Assembly (NCBI GenBank): GCA_007133445.1
Contig: SLMR01000136.1
Span: forward strand, 1 to 8,079
Reading direction: 5' to 3'
DNA length: 8,079 bases
Source of the DNA: Aquisalimonas sp.
GTDB taxonomy: Bacteria; Pseudomonadota; Gammaproteobacteria; Nitrococcales; Aquisalimonadaceae
Shown here: one piece after another, positions 1 to 6,172 of the stretch
Numbering within the stretch: position 1 is the first letter of the stretch
Layout: each line of letters begins with the position of its first letter
Program-made: the position numbers and the translations under genes
Notes under the pieces: generated by a model
The model's database searches: none
What the model was told of the DNA's origin: nothing
What the model saw: the letters and a program-made list of their open reading frames with translations, nothing else

Positions 1-626
1 AAGGCGCGGATAACACGTGCGACATGGAGGTCCAGATCCTCGGGAAAGGGCAAATGGTAGATCCACTTGCGGATGCCCATGTAGTAGATGCTCCCGTGCA
101 TGCTGGTGGCCATCTGCACTTCCTCTTCCGTCAGCGGGATCTCGTCCGTGCCCGGCAACCCACTGAGTTCCCGCAGTTCCTGGCACACCGGTTCCAGCAA
201 TTGCTCCCGGACAATGTTCAGGTACCGGCGGTTCAGGTCGCCACCGGCCAGGCCCGCCAGCATGAAGATGCGGACCTGCTCGTAAGTGAATATCGCCCGC
301 GTGTATTCCTGGTAGAACTGGATCAGCCGATCCTCCAAAGGCCGGGTTCGGTCGTTAATCAGAGCATTCCACTGCGGCTGCCACCGCTTGAAAAAGGTCT
401 CGTGGTAGACACGCTCGATAAGGCTTTCCTTGCTGGGAAAGTAACGGTACAACAGAGGCTGTGTTATTCCCAGTCGCTTTGCGAGCTCACGGGTCTGCCC
501 TTCGAAACCGACCTCCGCAAAAAAACGGATCGCCTCATCGACAATCTGGCGCTCGCGATCCTGGGGATCAAGGCGTCTCCTTGGACGGTTTCTTTCCTTC
601 AAGGTTCCAGTGTCGGAATTGGTCAC
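1..626 (-). CDS. TetR/AcrR-family transcriptional regulator, C-terminus cut by the window edge
   Basis: This is a probable ligand-responsive DNA-binding repressor acting in the cytoplasm. Reading the minus strand from a GTG at 626 gives 208 open codons with no stop before the edge. Residues 24-73 form the TetR N-terminal domain: a first helix with IVDEAIRFFAEVGFEG, then the helix-turn-helix TRELAKRLGITQPLLYRYF (about 45-63), followed by the usual SKESLIERVY. Residues from about 80 onward are a helical ligand-binding domain too variable to predict an effector; YYMGIRKWIY lies near the cut end. The GTG start is chosen because AAAGGAG sits 8 bases upstream. The gene is divergent from cobS, so it may control cobST, itself, or the hydroxylase/TRAP operon. 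The family is clear; the target is inferred. Full-length members are usually about 190-230 residues, so little is probably missing. Confidence 0.9.
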   Translation of the reverse strand, partial: MTNSDTGTLKERNRPRRRLDPQDRERQIVDEAIRFFAEVGFEGQTRELAKRLGITQPLLYRYFPSKESLIERVYHETFFKRWQPQWNALINDRTRPLEDRLIQFYQEYTRAIFTYEQVRIFMLAGLAGGDLNRRYLNIVREQLLEPVCQELRELSGLPGTDEIPLTEEEVQMATSMHGSIYYMGIRKWIYHLPFPEDLDLHVARVIRA

Positions 627-634
627 GGAAGACA

Positions 635-641
635 CTCCTTT
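635..641 (-). promoter_or_regulatory. Ribosome binding site of the tetR-type gene
   Basis: On the minus strand AAAGGAG is followed by 8 bases and then the GTG at 626-624. It supports a GTG start for the regulator, for which no good upstream ATG is seen. Confidence 0.7.
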
Positions 642-670
642 GCTGGTTTGTTGCGGGCTTTACCGTTCGT

Positions 671-687
671 CTCGGAGGCCTCCCGAG
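671..687. promoter_or_regulatory. Imperfect palindrome in the tetR-cobS divergent gap, possible repressor operator
   Basis: The sequence CTCGGAGGCCTCCCGAG has a perfect 10-base dyad core (GGAGGCCTCC, 674-683), and the arms extend to CTC/GAG if one extra C is allowed on the right arm. It lies about 45 bases upstream of the regulator's GTG and about 145 bases upstream of cobS. TetR proteins typically bind short dyads near their own promoter, so it is a candidate operator. The whole gap (627-832) shows no convincing -35/-10 pair on either strand. A dyad of this size can also arise by chance in GC-rich DNA. Confidence 0.25.
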
Positions 688-832
688 TGAGCCGCAGTCT
701 ATCACGGCGACCCGGGCGGCTCCATTGCCAGGCGCAGAAACTGCACCCCCGAATGGGAGATCCCCAGCTCATATCGCGTCGGAGTACGCGGAAATGCTCA
801 GGAAGAAATAAGCCACTGGCGATCGGAAACTG

Positions 833-1831
833 ATGATAATGGATCAACAAGCCACACCAGAAACTCAAGTCAACATTAGGGACACCTTCGGCATCGATAT
901 GGAGGTAACCATTCCTGCCTTCCGGGAAGCAACAGAGCACGTACCGGAACTGGACCCAAGCTACCATTTCGATCCGGAGACGACCCTGGCAATTCTGGCC
1001 GGATTCATCCACAACCGCCGGGTCATGGTTCAGGGTTTTCACGGCACCGGGAAATCCACCCATATCGAACAGATCGCAGCGCGATTGAACTGGCCCTGCA
1101 TCCGTATCAACCTGGACAGCCACATCAGCCGCGTGGACCTGGTGGGCCGCGACACCATTGCCGTGCGGGACGGTGTACAAGTCACCGAATTCCGCGAGGG
1201 GCTGCTGCCCTGGGCCCTGCAACGCCCGGTGGCACTGGTGTTCGACGAGTACGACGCGGGCCGGGCGGACGTCATGTTCGTGATCCAGCGTGTGCTCGAA
1301 GCCGATGGCAAGCTCACGCTGCTGGACACCAACCGCGTCATCAGTCCCCACCCCGCCTTTCGCCTGTTCGCCACCGCGAACACGGTGGGCCTCGGCGACG
1401 CCAATGGTCTCTACCACGGCACCCAGCCCGTCAACCAGGGGCAAATGGACCGCTGGAACATCCTCACCACGCTGAACTATATCGATCACGACACGGAGAT
1501 GGAGATCGCCCTGCGCAAGCTCCCCCACTGGCGCACTGAAGAGGGGCGCGCCACGGTTTCGCGCATGATCGCCACGGCGGCGCTGACGCGCAGCGGTTTC
1601 GTCAACGGTGACATTTCGGTGCTGATGTCGCCGCGCACGGTCATCAGCTGGCTCGAGAACACCGAGATCTTCGGTGATATCGCCTTCGCGTTCCGGGTTA
1701 CCTTTCTTAACAAGGCGGATGAACTGGAACGGGACATCATCGCCGAGTACTACCAGCGCTCCATGGGCACAGCACCGGACCCTGACGCCAGTGGGCCGCG
1801 CCTGAAAACCGGGCCCTTGCACCATGACTAG
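833..1831 (+). CDS. cobS: Aerobic cobaltochelatase subunit CobS (AAA+ ATPase)
   Basis: CobS is the AAA+ motor that, with CobT, drives ATP-dependent insertion of cobalt by CobN into hydrogenobyrinate a,c-diamide in aerobic cobalamin synthesis. The 332-residue product matches the usual family length. Visible motifs are the N-terminal FGIDMEV and FDPETTLAILAGF, Walker A GFHGTGKST (68-76), Walker B LVFDEYD (135-141), sensor-1 ATAN (180-183), QMDRW with a likely arginine finger (R207), and the C-terminal MSPRTVISW (about 265-273). The HGTGKSTHIEQ and ARLNWPC context is that of true CobS rather than generic MoxR. An in-frame TAA at 809-811 limits the start to ATG 833 or ATG 839; only a weak GGAA lies upstream. 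The gene overlaps cobT by 8 bases, so the two are co-transcribed and probably translationally coupled. Whether it serves B12 synthesis or another metal-centre assembly here is uncertain because cobN is absent from the window. Confidence 0.9.
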   Translation: MIMDQQATPETQVNIRDTFGIDMEVTIPAFREATEHVPELDPSYHFDPETTLAILAGFIHNRRVMVQGFHGTGKSTHIEQIAARLNWPCIRINLDSHISRVDLVGRDTIAVRDGVQVTEFREGLLPWALQRPVALVFDEYDAGRADVMFVIQRVLEADGKLTLLDTNRVISPHPAFRLFATANTVGLGDANGLYHGTQPVNQGQMDRWNILTTLNYIDHDTEMEIALRKLPHWRTEEGRATVSRMIATAALTRSGFVNGDISVLMSPRTVISWLENTEIFGDIAFAFRVTFLNKADELERDIIAEYYQRSMGTAPDPDASGPRLKTGPLHHD

Positions 1832-3665
1832 CAGCGCCGACCGGTTCTCGCGGGCGCAGGCCGCCACCGCGCGCGCACTGGCGGAAGACCGCCGGTTCAC
1901 ACCCGTGATCGAGGCAGCACGGACCGACTCCCGCGCGGAGGCCGCAACGGCCGACGCGCCTGATCGCGCCCCTCTTGCCGGCAGGAACGTGGTCCGCGGC
2001 CTCGTGGACCTGGATGCGCTGCAGCGCAAGCACCACTCCCCCGCCGAGCACGCCCGCCATGCGCCAACAGCCCCCGCTGCCCGGGCGTTGTACGACTGGA
2101 CCGAAGAGGCGCGCATCACGGCGCTTGCCCGCCAGGTGATGATCGGAGTTGCCGCCAATCTGGATACCGCCCTGGAGCAACGCTGCCGCGATGTCGTACC
2201 GGATCCGGTGGCGGCGGACGTGGACACGCCCCTGGCCATGGCGGCGGGCCTCTGGGTCCGCGAGCAGCTCACCGGGCGGCCCCTGCCCGCCACGGCGGCC
2301 GCCATTGTCGGTTCCCGCCGGCACCGAATCGCCGCCGCGCTCGGCCCGTTCATCCCGGAACTGCAGGCCGCACTCCGCCACCCCGCGGTGTTCGCCGCAC
2401 GGGCAACGGACCTCCCGCGAGCGTTGGGAATGCCACTGGAGGATGCCAGCGGCAGCATGCAAGCCAGCACGCTGCCGGCCGACGAGCCCGACGAGGGTGA
2501 CGACCCGGGCCAGGACGCCGGCGCTCCGGCGGATAGCGAGACCGACAGTGGGGACGACGCCCGAGCCCCGGGCGGGCGGATGGATAACACACCGCCGCAG
2601 GCATGGACGCCCCCGACCACCGATGACACCACGCCGACCGATCCCGACGGGATCTCCGTCCGTGAGGCGCCCACCGGCAAACCGGGCGCGTACCGGGTGT
2701 TCACTCGCGCCTTCGACACAACCGTCCGCGTCGGGGCCCACTGCGATCGGGCGCGCCTGGAGCGGTTGTACCAGCAATTGCATCGCGACACCGCCGCCGA
2801 GCGCACTGCCATCGCCCGCCTTGCGCGTCGCCTGGAACGGGCACTACTGGCACAACAGCGGCGCCACTGGGCCTTCGACCAGGATGAAGGTCTGCTGGAC
2901 GCCGCAAGGCTTGCGTCTGTGGTCATCGACCCCACGCTAGGCCTCCCCTACAAACGCGAGGCATCGGCACCGTTCCCGGACACGGTACTGACCCTGCTGA
3001 TCGACTGCTCCGGCTCCATGCGTGGCCGCCCCATCCGCCTGGCGGCGCTGTGCGCGCTGGCTGTCGGCGAGGCGCTGGCCCGTTGCAACGTGAAGGTGGA
3101 AGTCCTTGGCTTCACCACCCGCGCCTGGCAGGGCGGCAAGTCCGGCGCGCGCTGGGCCGGTGCCGGTCATCCCCCCGCGCCCGGGCGGCTGAACGACCTG
3201 CATCACCTCATCTTCAAGGGCGCCGACGAGCCCTGGCGCCGGACCCGCCGGAATCTGGGACTGCTGCTGGACGACGACCTGCTCAAGGAGAACATTGACG
3301 GCGAGGCCCTGCACTGGGCCCATTCCCGGCTGCTCGGCCGCCGCGAGGAAAGGCGCGTGCTGCTGGTGATCTCGGATGGTCTGCCGCGGGACGGTATGAC
3401 CCAGGATGCCAACCCCTCCGGATTCCTGGAAGCGCATCTTCGTCATGTCATCGATCACATTGAGGCCCGTTCGCCGGTGGAACTGGCGGCCATCGGCATC
3501 GGTCACGACGTTACCGCCTATTACCGCAACGCCGTGGCCATCCCGGCAGCTGACCGGCTCGGTCGCGCCGTGACGGACCAGCTACTGGCCCTGTTCGCCA
3601 CCGCCCCCCCTCACAGCATCAGGAACAGAAGCAGCACCAGAACCGCCAGCCCGATGCCGCCGTAA
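1824..3665 (+). CDS. cobT: Aerobic cobaltochelatase subunit CobT (VWA/MIDAS domain protein)
   Basis: CobT forms a chaperone-like complex with CobS and couples ATP hydrolysis to the CobN chelatase. The 613-residue product has the family's three parts. First is a helical N-terminal region with DWTEEARITALARQVM (91-106), AANLDTALEQR and LWVREQLTGRPLP (about 143-155). Next is an acidic, Pro/Asp-rich linker (about 218-275). Last is a C-terminal von Willebrand A domain (about 385-591) with the MIDAS motif DCSGSM (394-399), followed by PPAPGRLNDL, LLKENIDGEALHWAH, VISDG and IGIGHDVTAYY, all typical of CobT. The start at 1824 overlaps the cobS stop. The product runs about 20 residues past the last VWA helix (DQLLALF): residues 597-613 are encoded antisense to the end of the convergent coxG-like gene and follow a run of seven C at 3604-3610. 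That basic/Ser-Thr-Pro tail is probably not functional. Family assignment is secure; the role in this locus is less so. Confidence 0.9.
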   Translation: MTSSADRFSRAQAATARALAEDRRFTPVIEAARTDSRAEAATADAPDRAPLAGRNVVRGLVDLDALQRKHHSPAEHARHAPTAPAARALYDWTEEARITALARQVMIGVAANLDTALEQRCRDVVPDPVAADVDTPLAMAAGLWVREQLTGRPLPATAAAIVGSRRHRIAAALGPFIPELQAALRHPAVFAARATDLPRALGMPLEDASGSMQASTLPADEPDEGDDPGQDAGAPADSETDSGDDARAPGGRMDNTPPQAWTPPTTDDTTPTDPDGISVREAPTGKPGAYRVFTRAFDTTVRVGAHCDRARLERLYQQLHRDTAAERTAIARLARRLERALLAQQRRHWAFDQDEGLLDAARLASVVIDPTLGLPYKREASAPFPDTVLTLLIDCSGSMRGRPIRLAALCALAVGEALARCNVKVEVLGFTTRAWQGGKSGARWAGAGHPPAPGRLNDLHHLIFKGADEPWRRTRRNLGLLLDDDLLKENIDGEALHWAHSRLLGRREERRVLLVISDGLPRDGMTQDANPSGFLEAHLRHVIDHIEARSPVELAAIGIGHDVTAYYRNAVAIPAADRLGRAVTDQLLALFATAPPHSIRNRSSTRTASPMPP

Positions 3666-4183
3666 AGAAGCCAGGAATTCCCGGAGGACTCACCGGCGGC
3701 CTCGGCCGCGGGGGCCGCGGATGCACTGGGTGTCTCCTCGCCGTCCGAGAGTCGCCGGCTCAGGGCACTGAAGAACTGGTCCGCATACTTCCGGGCCGTG
3801 CTCTGGACCAGGCGTGATCCGAGCTGCGCCAGTTTGCCGCCCAGCTGGGCCTCAGCGGTGTAACTCATGCGCGTCCCGCCGTCGCCGTTATCCTCCAGTG
3901 TCACCGGCGCCGTAAGCTTGGCAAACCCGGCCGCACCCTTGCCCTCGCCCACAATCGTGTAGCTCTTCGCTTCCTCGACGTCCTGCAGGGTGACCGTCCC
4001 GTTGAGCGTGGCCTTCACGGGGCCGACCTTGGCCGTCACCGTGGCATCGAAGCCGGAGCCGTCTTCCGTCGGCGTGAGGGCGTCGCAACCCGGGATGCAT
4101 TCACGCAGGACCTCCGGATCATTAATGGCCTGCCAGACCGTCTGACGGTCGGCCGGGATGTCGTACTCACCACGGATATCCAC
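3611..4183 (-). CDS. coxG: CoxG-like SRPBCC protein with C-terminal membrane anchor
   Basis: This is a member of the CoxG (carbon monoxide dehydrogenase subunit G) branch of the SRPBCC/START-like fold. CoxG proteins bind hydrophobic ligands and link molybdenum hydroxylases to the membrane; quinone binding has been reported for the CO dehydrogenase version. The 190-residue product has an SRPBCC domain at about 1-147, with DRQTVWQAINDPEVLRECIPGC (split here as residues 12-33), KVGPVKATLNG and the closing helix KYADQFFSALSRRL. An Ala/Ser/Glu-rich linker (148-169) and one hydrophobic segment (171-190, WLLYGGIGLAVLVLLLFLML) ending at the last residue give a tail anchor. The GTG start at 4183 is preceded by GAGGAGAG. 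It lies 22 bases after the dctM stop and is the last gene of the minus-strand operon, so it probably serves the hydroxylase encoded at the operon's start. The symbol marks the family; CO oxidation itself is not implied. Confidence 0.85.
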   Translation of the reverse strand: MDIRGEYDIPADRQTVWQAINDPEVLRECIPGCDALTPTEDGSGFDATVTAKVGPVKATLNGTVTLQDVEEAKSYTIVGEGKGAAGFAKLTAPVTLEDNGDGGTRMSYTAEAQLGGKLAQLGSRLVQSTARKYADQFFSALSRRLSDGEETPSASAAPAAEAAGESSGNSWLLYGGIGLAVLVLLLFLML

Positions 4184-4190
4184 AGTGTGC

Positions 4191-4198
4191 CTCTCCTC
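4191..4198 (-). promoter_or_regulatory. Ribosome binding site of the coxG-like gene
   Basis: On the minus strand GAGGAGAG stands 7 bases before the GTG at 4183-4181, within the 22-base gap after dctM. It fixes the GTG as the start and shows the gene has its own translation signal. Confidence 0.65.
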
Positions 4199-4205
4199 GT
4201 TCGAT

Positions 4206-5534
4206 TCAGATCAGTGCCAGCGTCAATAGCGGAAATGCAGCGACCAGCACCAGAGTAGCCAGCATGATCGCAACAAACGGCAGCACGCCGACGAAAATGG
4301 ATTCCACCGAGACATCCGGGTCATTCAACGTCGATTTGACGGTATAGATGGAGATGCCGAAGGGCGGTGTGAGCAACCCGATTTCCACCGCGATGACGGT
4401 GATGATGCCGAAATGCACAAGATGGAAGCCGAAATCCTGGGCAATGGGCACGGCAATCGGGGTCATGATCAGCAGAATGGACGTGGAGTCCAGAATCATG
4501 CCCAGCAACAGCACGATGGCCACATAAATCAGCAGAAAGCCGTACGGACCCAGTCCCGCATCCTGAACGAAGCCGGCGATTTCCGCCGGCATGCCAGCCA
4601 TTGCCAGCATGCGGCTGTAGAAGCTCGCAGCGATCAGCAGCACGAGGATGGCGACTGCCACGCTGCCTGTCTCCCAGAGGACCTGCCACGCGCGTGAGGC
4701 ATTGAGACTGCGCCGCGCCAGTGCCAGCACCAGCGCTCCGAACGCCCCGACACCACCGGCCTCCGTGGGCGTGAAGAACCCGGAATACAGGCCACCCAGC
4801 ACCAGAGCGACGAGCAGGAGAATCGGAACCAGCTTGACGCACATCTCGCCGACGCCCATGAGCCGGACGGCCTCCTGCCGGTGGGCGGACTTCAGCCTCT
4901 CGGACACGTTGTAGACCATGTTCGGCGCGAAGCGTGCAAGCAGGACGATCATGATGACGAAGTTGACTGCCAGAAGCAGGCCGGGCAGCACCCCCGCCAG
5001 GAACATGTGGCCAATGGAAACCTCGGCGAGAATGCCGTAGACGATGAGCAGCAGGCTCGGCGGGATCATCATGCCGAGCACCGAGCTGCCGGCAACCGTG
5101 CCCGCCGCGAACGCCTTCTGATACCCCAGGCGCGCCATTTCCGGCACGGCCACCTTGGTGAACACCGCCGCAGAGGCGATGGACACCCCGGTGACAGCGG
5201 CAAACACCGTGTTCGCCGAGACGGTGGCGATGCCAAGCCCGCCGCTGATCCGGCGCAGCAGAGATGCGGCCACGTCGAACGTGTCACGACCAACGTTGGA
5301 TATGCTCACTAACAGGCCCATGAGCACGAACAGGGGTATGGTCGCGAAAACGTAGCTGGAGATCGCGTTGTACGCCGCGATGTACATGAGGTTGAAGGCG
5401 AGATCGATGTTGTCCCGGATCAACCACACACCGAGGAACGCAACGGACATCAGGGCAATGGCGATGTGCATGCCCATGATCACCAGCACGAACAGCAGGG
5501 CGATCAGCGTCAGGCCCAAACCAAGGTCCGTCAT
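4206..5534 (-). CDS. dctM: TRAP transporter large permease subunit (DctM family)
   Basis: This is the transport-path subunit of a tripartite ATP-independent periplasmic transporter, an inner-membrane protein that uses an ion gradient (usually Na+) to import substrate delivered by DctP. The product from ATG 5534 is 442 residues, the usual size, and is hydrophobic throughout with about 12 membrane segments. Family signatures are ATIPLFVLMGLLVS, GIATVSANTVFAAVTGVSIAS, GTVAGSSVLGMMIPPS, LILYG-like LLIVYGILAE, LAGVLPGLLLA, GFFTPTEAGGVGAFGAL and the late LLTPPFGISIY. A longer reading from 5594 is open but would overlap dctQ by about 60 bases. The start at 5534 is preferred because its ATG overlaps the dctQ stop as ATGA (5531-5534) and the protein then begins directly before the first membrane helix. 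The next gene, coxG-like, follows after 22 bases. Confidence 0.93.
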   Translation of the reverse strand: MTDLGLGLTLIALLFVLVIMGMHIAIALMSVAFLGVWLIRDNIDLAFNLMYIAAYNAISSYVFATIPLFVLMGLLVSISNVGRDTFDVAASLLRRISGGLGIATVSANTVFAAVTGVSIASAAVFTKVAVPEMARLGYQKAFAAGTVAGSSVLGMMIPPSLLLIVYGILAEVSIGHMFLAGVLPGLLLAVNFVIMIVLLARFAPNMVYNVSERLKSAHRQEAVRLMGVGEMCVKLVPILLLVALVLGGLYSGFFTPTEAGGVGAFGALVLALARRSLNASRAWQVLWETGSVAVAILVLLIAASFYSRMLAMAGMPAEIAGFVQDAGLGPYGFLLIYVAIVLLLGMILDSTSILLIMTPIAVPIAQDFGFHLVHFGIITVIAVEIGLLTPPFGISIYTVKSTLNDPDVSVESIFVGVLPFVAIMLATLVLVAAFPLLTLALI

Positions 5535-6097
5535 ACGGTTTCCGCCCTCCCCTCCACGAACCGGCGTACATTGGCAGGTATCAGTGACAGGCACGCCAGC
5601 AGCGCAAGCCCCGACCCCAGGACCACCAGCCCGCGGAAGGGCCAGGTGGGCATGGTGAATTGCCCGCGGACGCCGATGTACTGGCCGGTCACCCAGGCGT
5701 CAACGAACTGGCCCCAGGAGGCCGTGATCAGCAGCCCGAACAGCAGGGCTCCGATCAGCAGGTAAACGATCTCCAGCAAGCAGCGCACACGCGGCAGCCG
5801 CGTCGCCAGCAGATTGATGACGAAACCGGCCCGCGTCATGCGACCGGACACGATCGCCCAGGCAAGCTGGAGATAGACGATGGCAACCACGGAGCGCCCG
5901 GCAAACTCCGCCACGCCCCGGATCGGCATATTCAGGAAGTTGCGCCCGACCACGTCAGCAACGACAAGCAGCATGAGAAAGACGATCCAGACCGTGCCCA
6001 GGGCGGCGAACACCATGGGGATGTAGCGGAACACCCCGGCCTCCCGGCCCTCCCCGCCCTTGATCGTCTCGCGCAGTTCTTCGTCAGTGCTGCCCAC
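5531..6097 (-). CDS. dctQ: TRAP transporter small permease subunit (DctQ family)
   Basis: This is the four-helix inner-membrane partner of DctM. The 188-residue product begins with about 25 charged cytoplasmic residues and then has four hydrophobic segments, at about 27-50 (MVFAALGTVWIVFLMLLVVA), 63-85, 105-128 and 149-173. Family features include VVADVVGRNFLNMPIRGVAEF near the end of helix 1 (the typical R-N...P-rich turn before helix 2) and LAWAIVSGRMTRAGFV after helix 2. The start is a GTG at 6097 with GGGGG six bases upstream; a shorter form from an internal ATG is possible but would lose the N-terminal tail. The stop overlaps the dctM start by 4 bases, indicating translational coupling and a fixed ratio of the two membrane subunits. 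A 75-base gap with a stem-loop separates it from dctP. Confidence 0.9.
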   Translation of the reverse strand: MGSTDEELRETIKGGEGREAGVFRYIPMVFAALGTVWIVFLMLLVVADVVGRNFLNMPIRGVAEFAGRSVVAIVYLQLAWAIVSGRMTRAGFVINLLATRLPRVRCLLEIVYLLIGALLFGLLITASWGQFVDAWVTGQYIGVRGQFTMPTWPFRGLVVLGSGLALLACLSLIPANVRRFVEGRAETV

Positions 6098-6129
6098 GGT
6101 TCACCCCCGGGATCTGCGAACGCAATGGA

Positions 6130-6152
6130 CGCACCGGCCAGCGACCGGTGCG
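6130..6152 (-). promoter_or_regulatory. Intercistronic stem-loop between dctP and dctQ
   Basis: CGCACCGG and its exact complement CCGGTGCG form an 8-base-pair stem around a 7-base loop, 20 bases after the dctP stop on the minus-strand transcript. No run of U follows, so it is not a standard intrinsic terminator. Its position fits a 3'-end stabilising or partially terminating hairpin that raises dctP message over dctQM, a common arrangement for binding-protein genes. The structure is seen directly; the function is inferred. Confidence 0.5.
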
Positions 6153-6172
6153 CCGTTCTCCCGTGCTGCGTA

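Noticed and set aside
811..820. AGCCACTGGC just before cobS, resembling the GCCACTG element of cobalamin riboswitches
   Set aside because: The other conserved parts (GGTGAA...TCC upstream and a B12 box downstream) are not present at workable spacing, and only 12 bases separate it from the start codon.
24..833. Plus-strand open frame of 269 codons at the left edge
   Set aside because: It is antisense to the TetR-family gene, whose helix-turn-helix and ribosome binding site are clear; it has no recognisable domain.
623..2935. Very long minus-strand open frame (about 770 codons) opposite cobS/cobT
   Set aside because: It is Arg/Ala/Ser-rich with no recognisable domain and lies fully antisense to two genes with clear motifs. 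It is a by-product of high-GC codon use.
4572..4590. Inverted repeat GCCGGCG/CGCCGGC with a 5-base loop, followed by a GCATGC pair
   Set aside because: It lies in the middle of dctM in codons for a conserved membrane segment. There is no sign of a regulatory or mobile role, and such dyads are common in GC-rich coding DNA.
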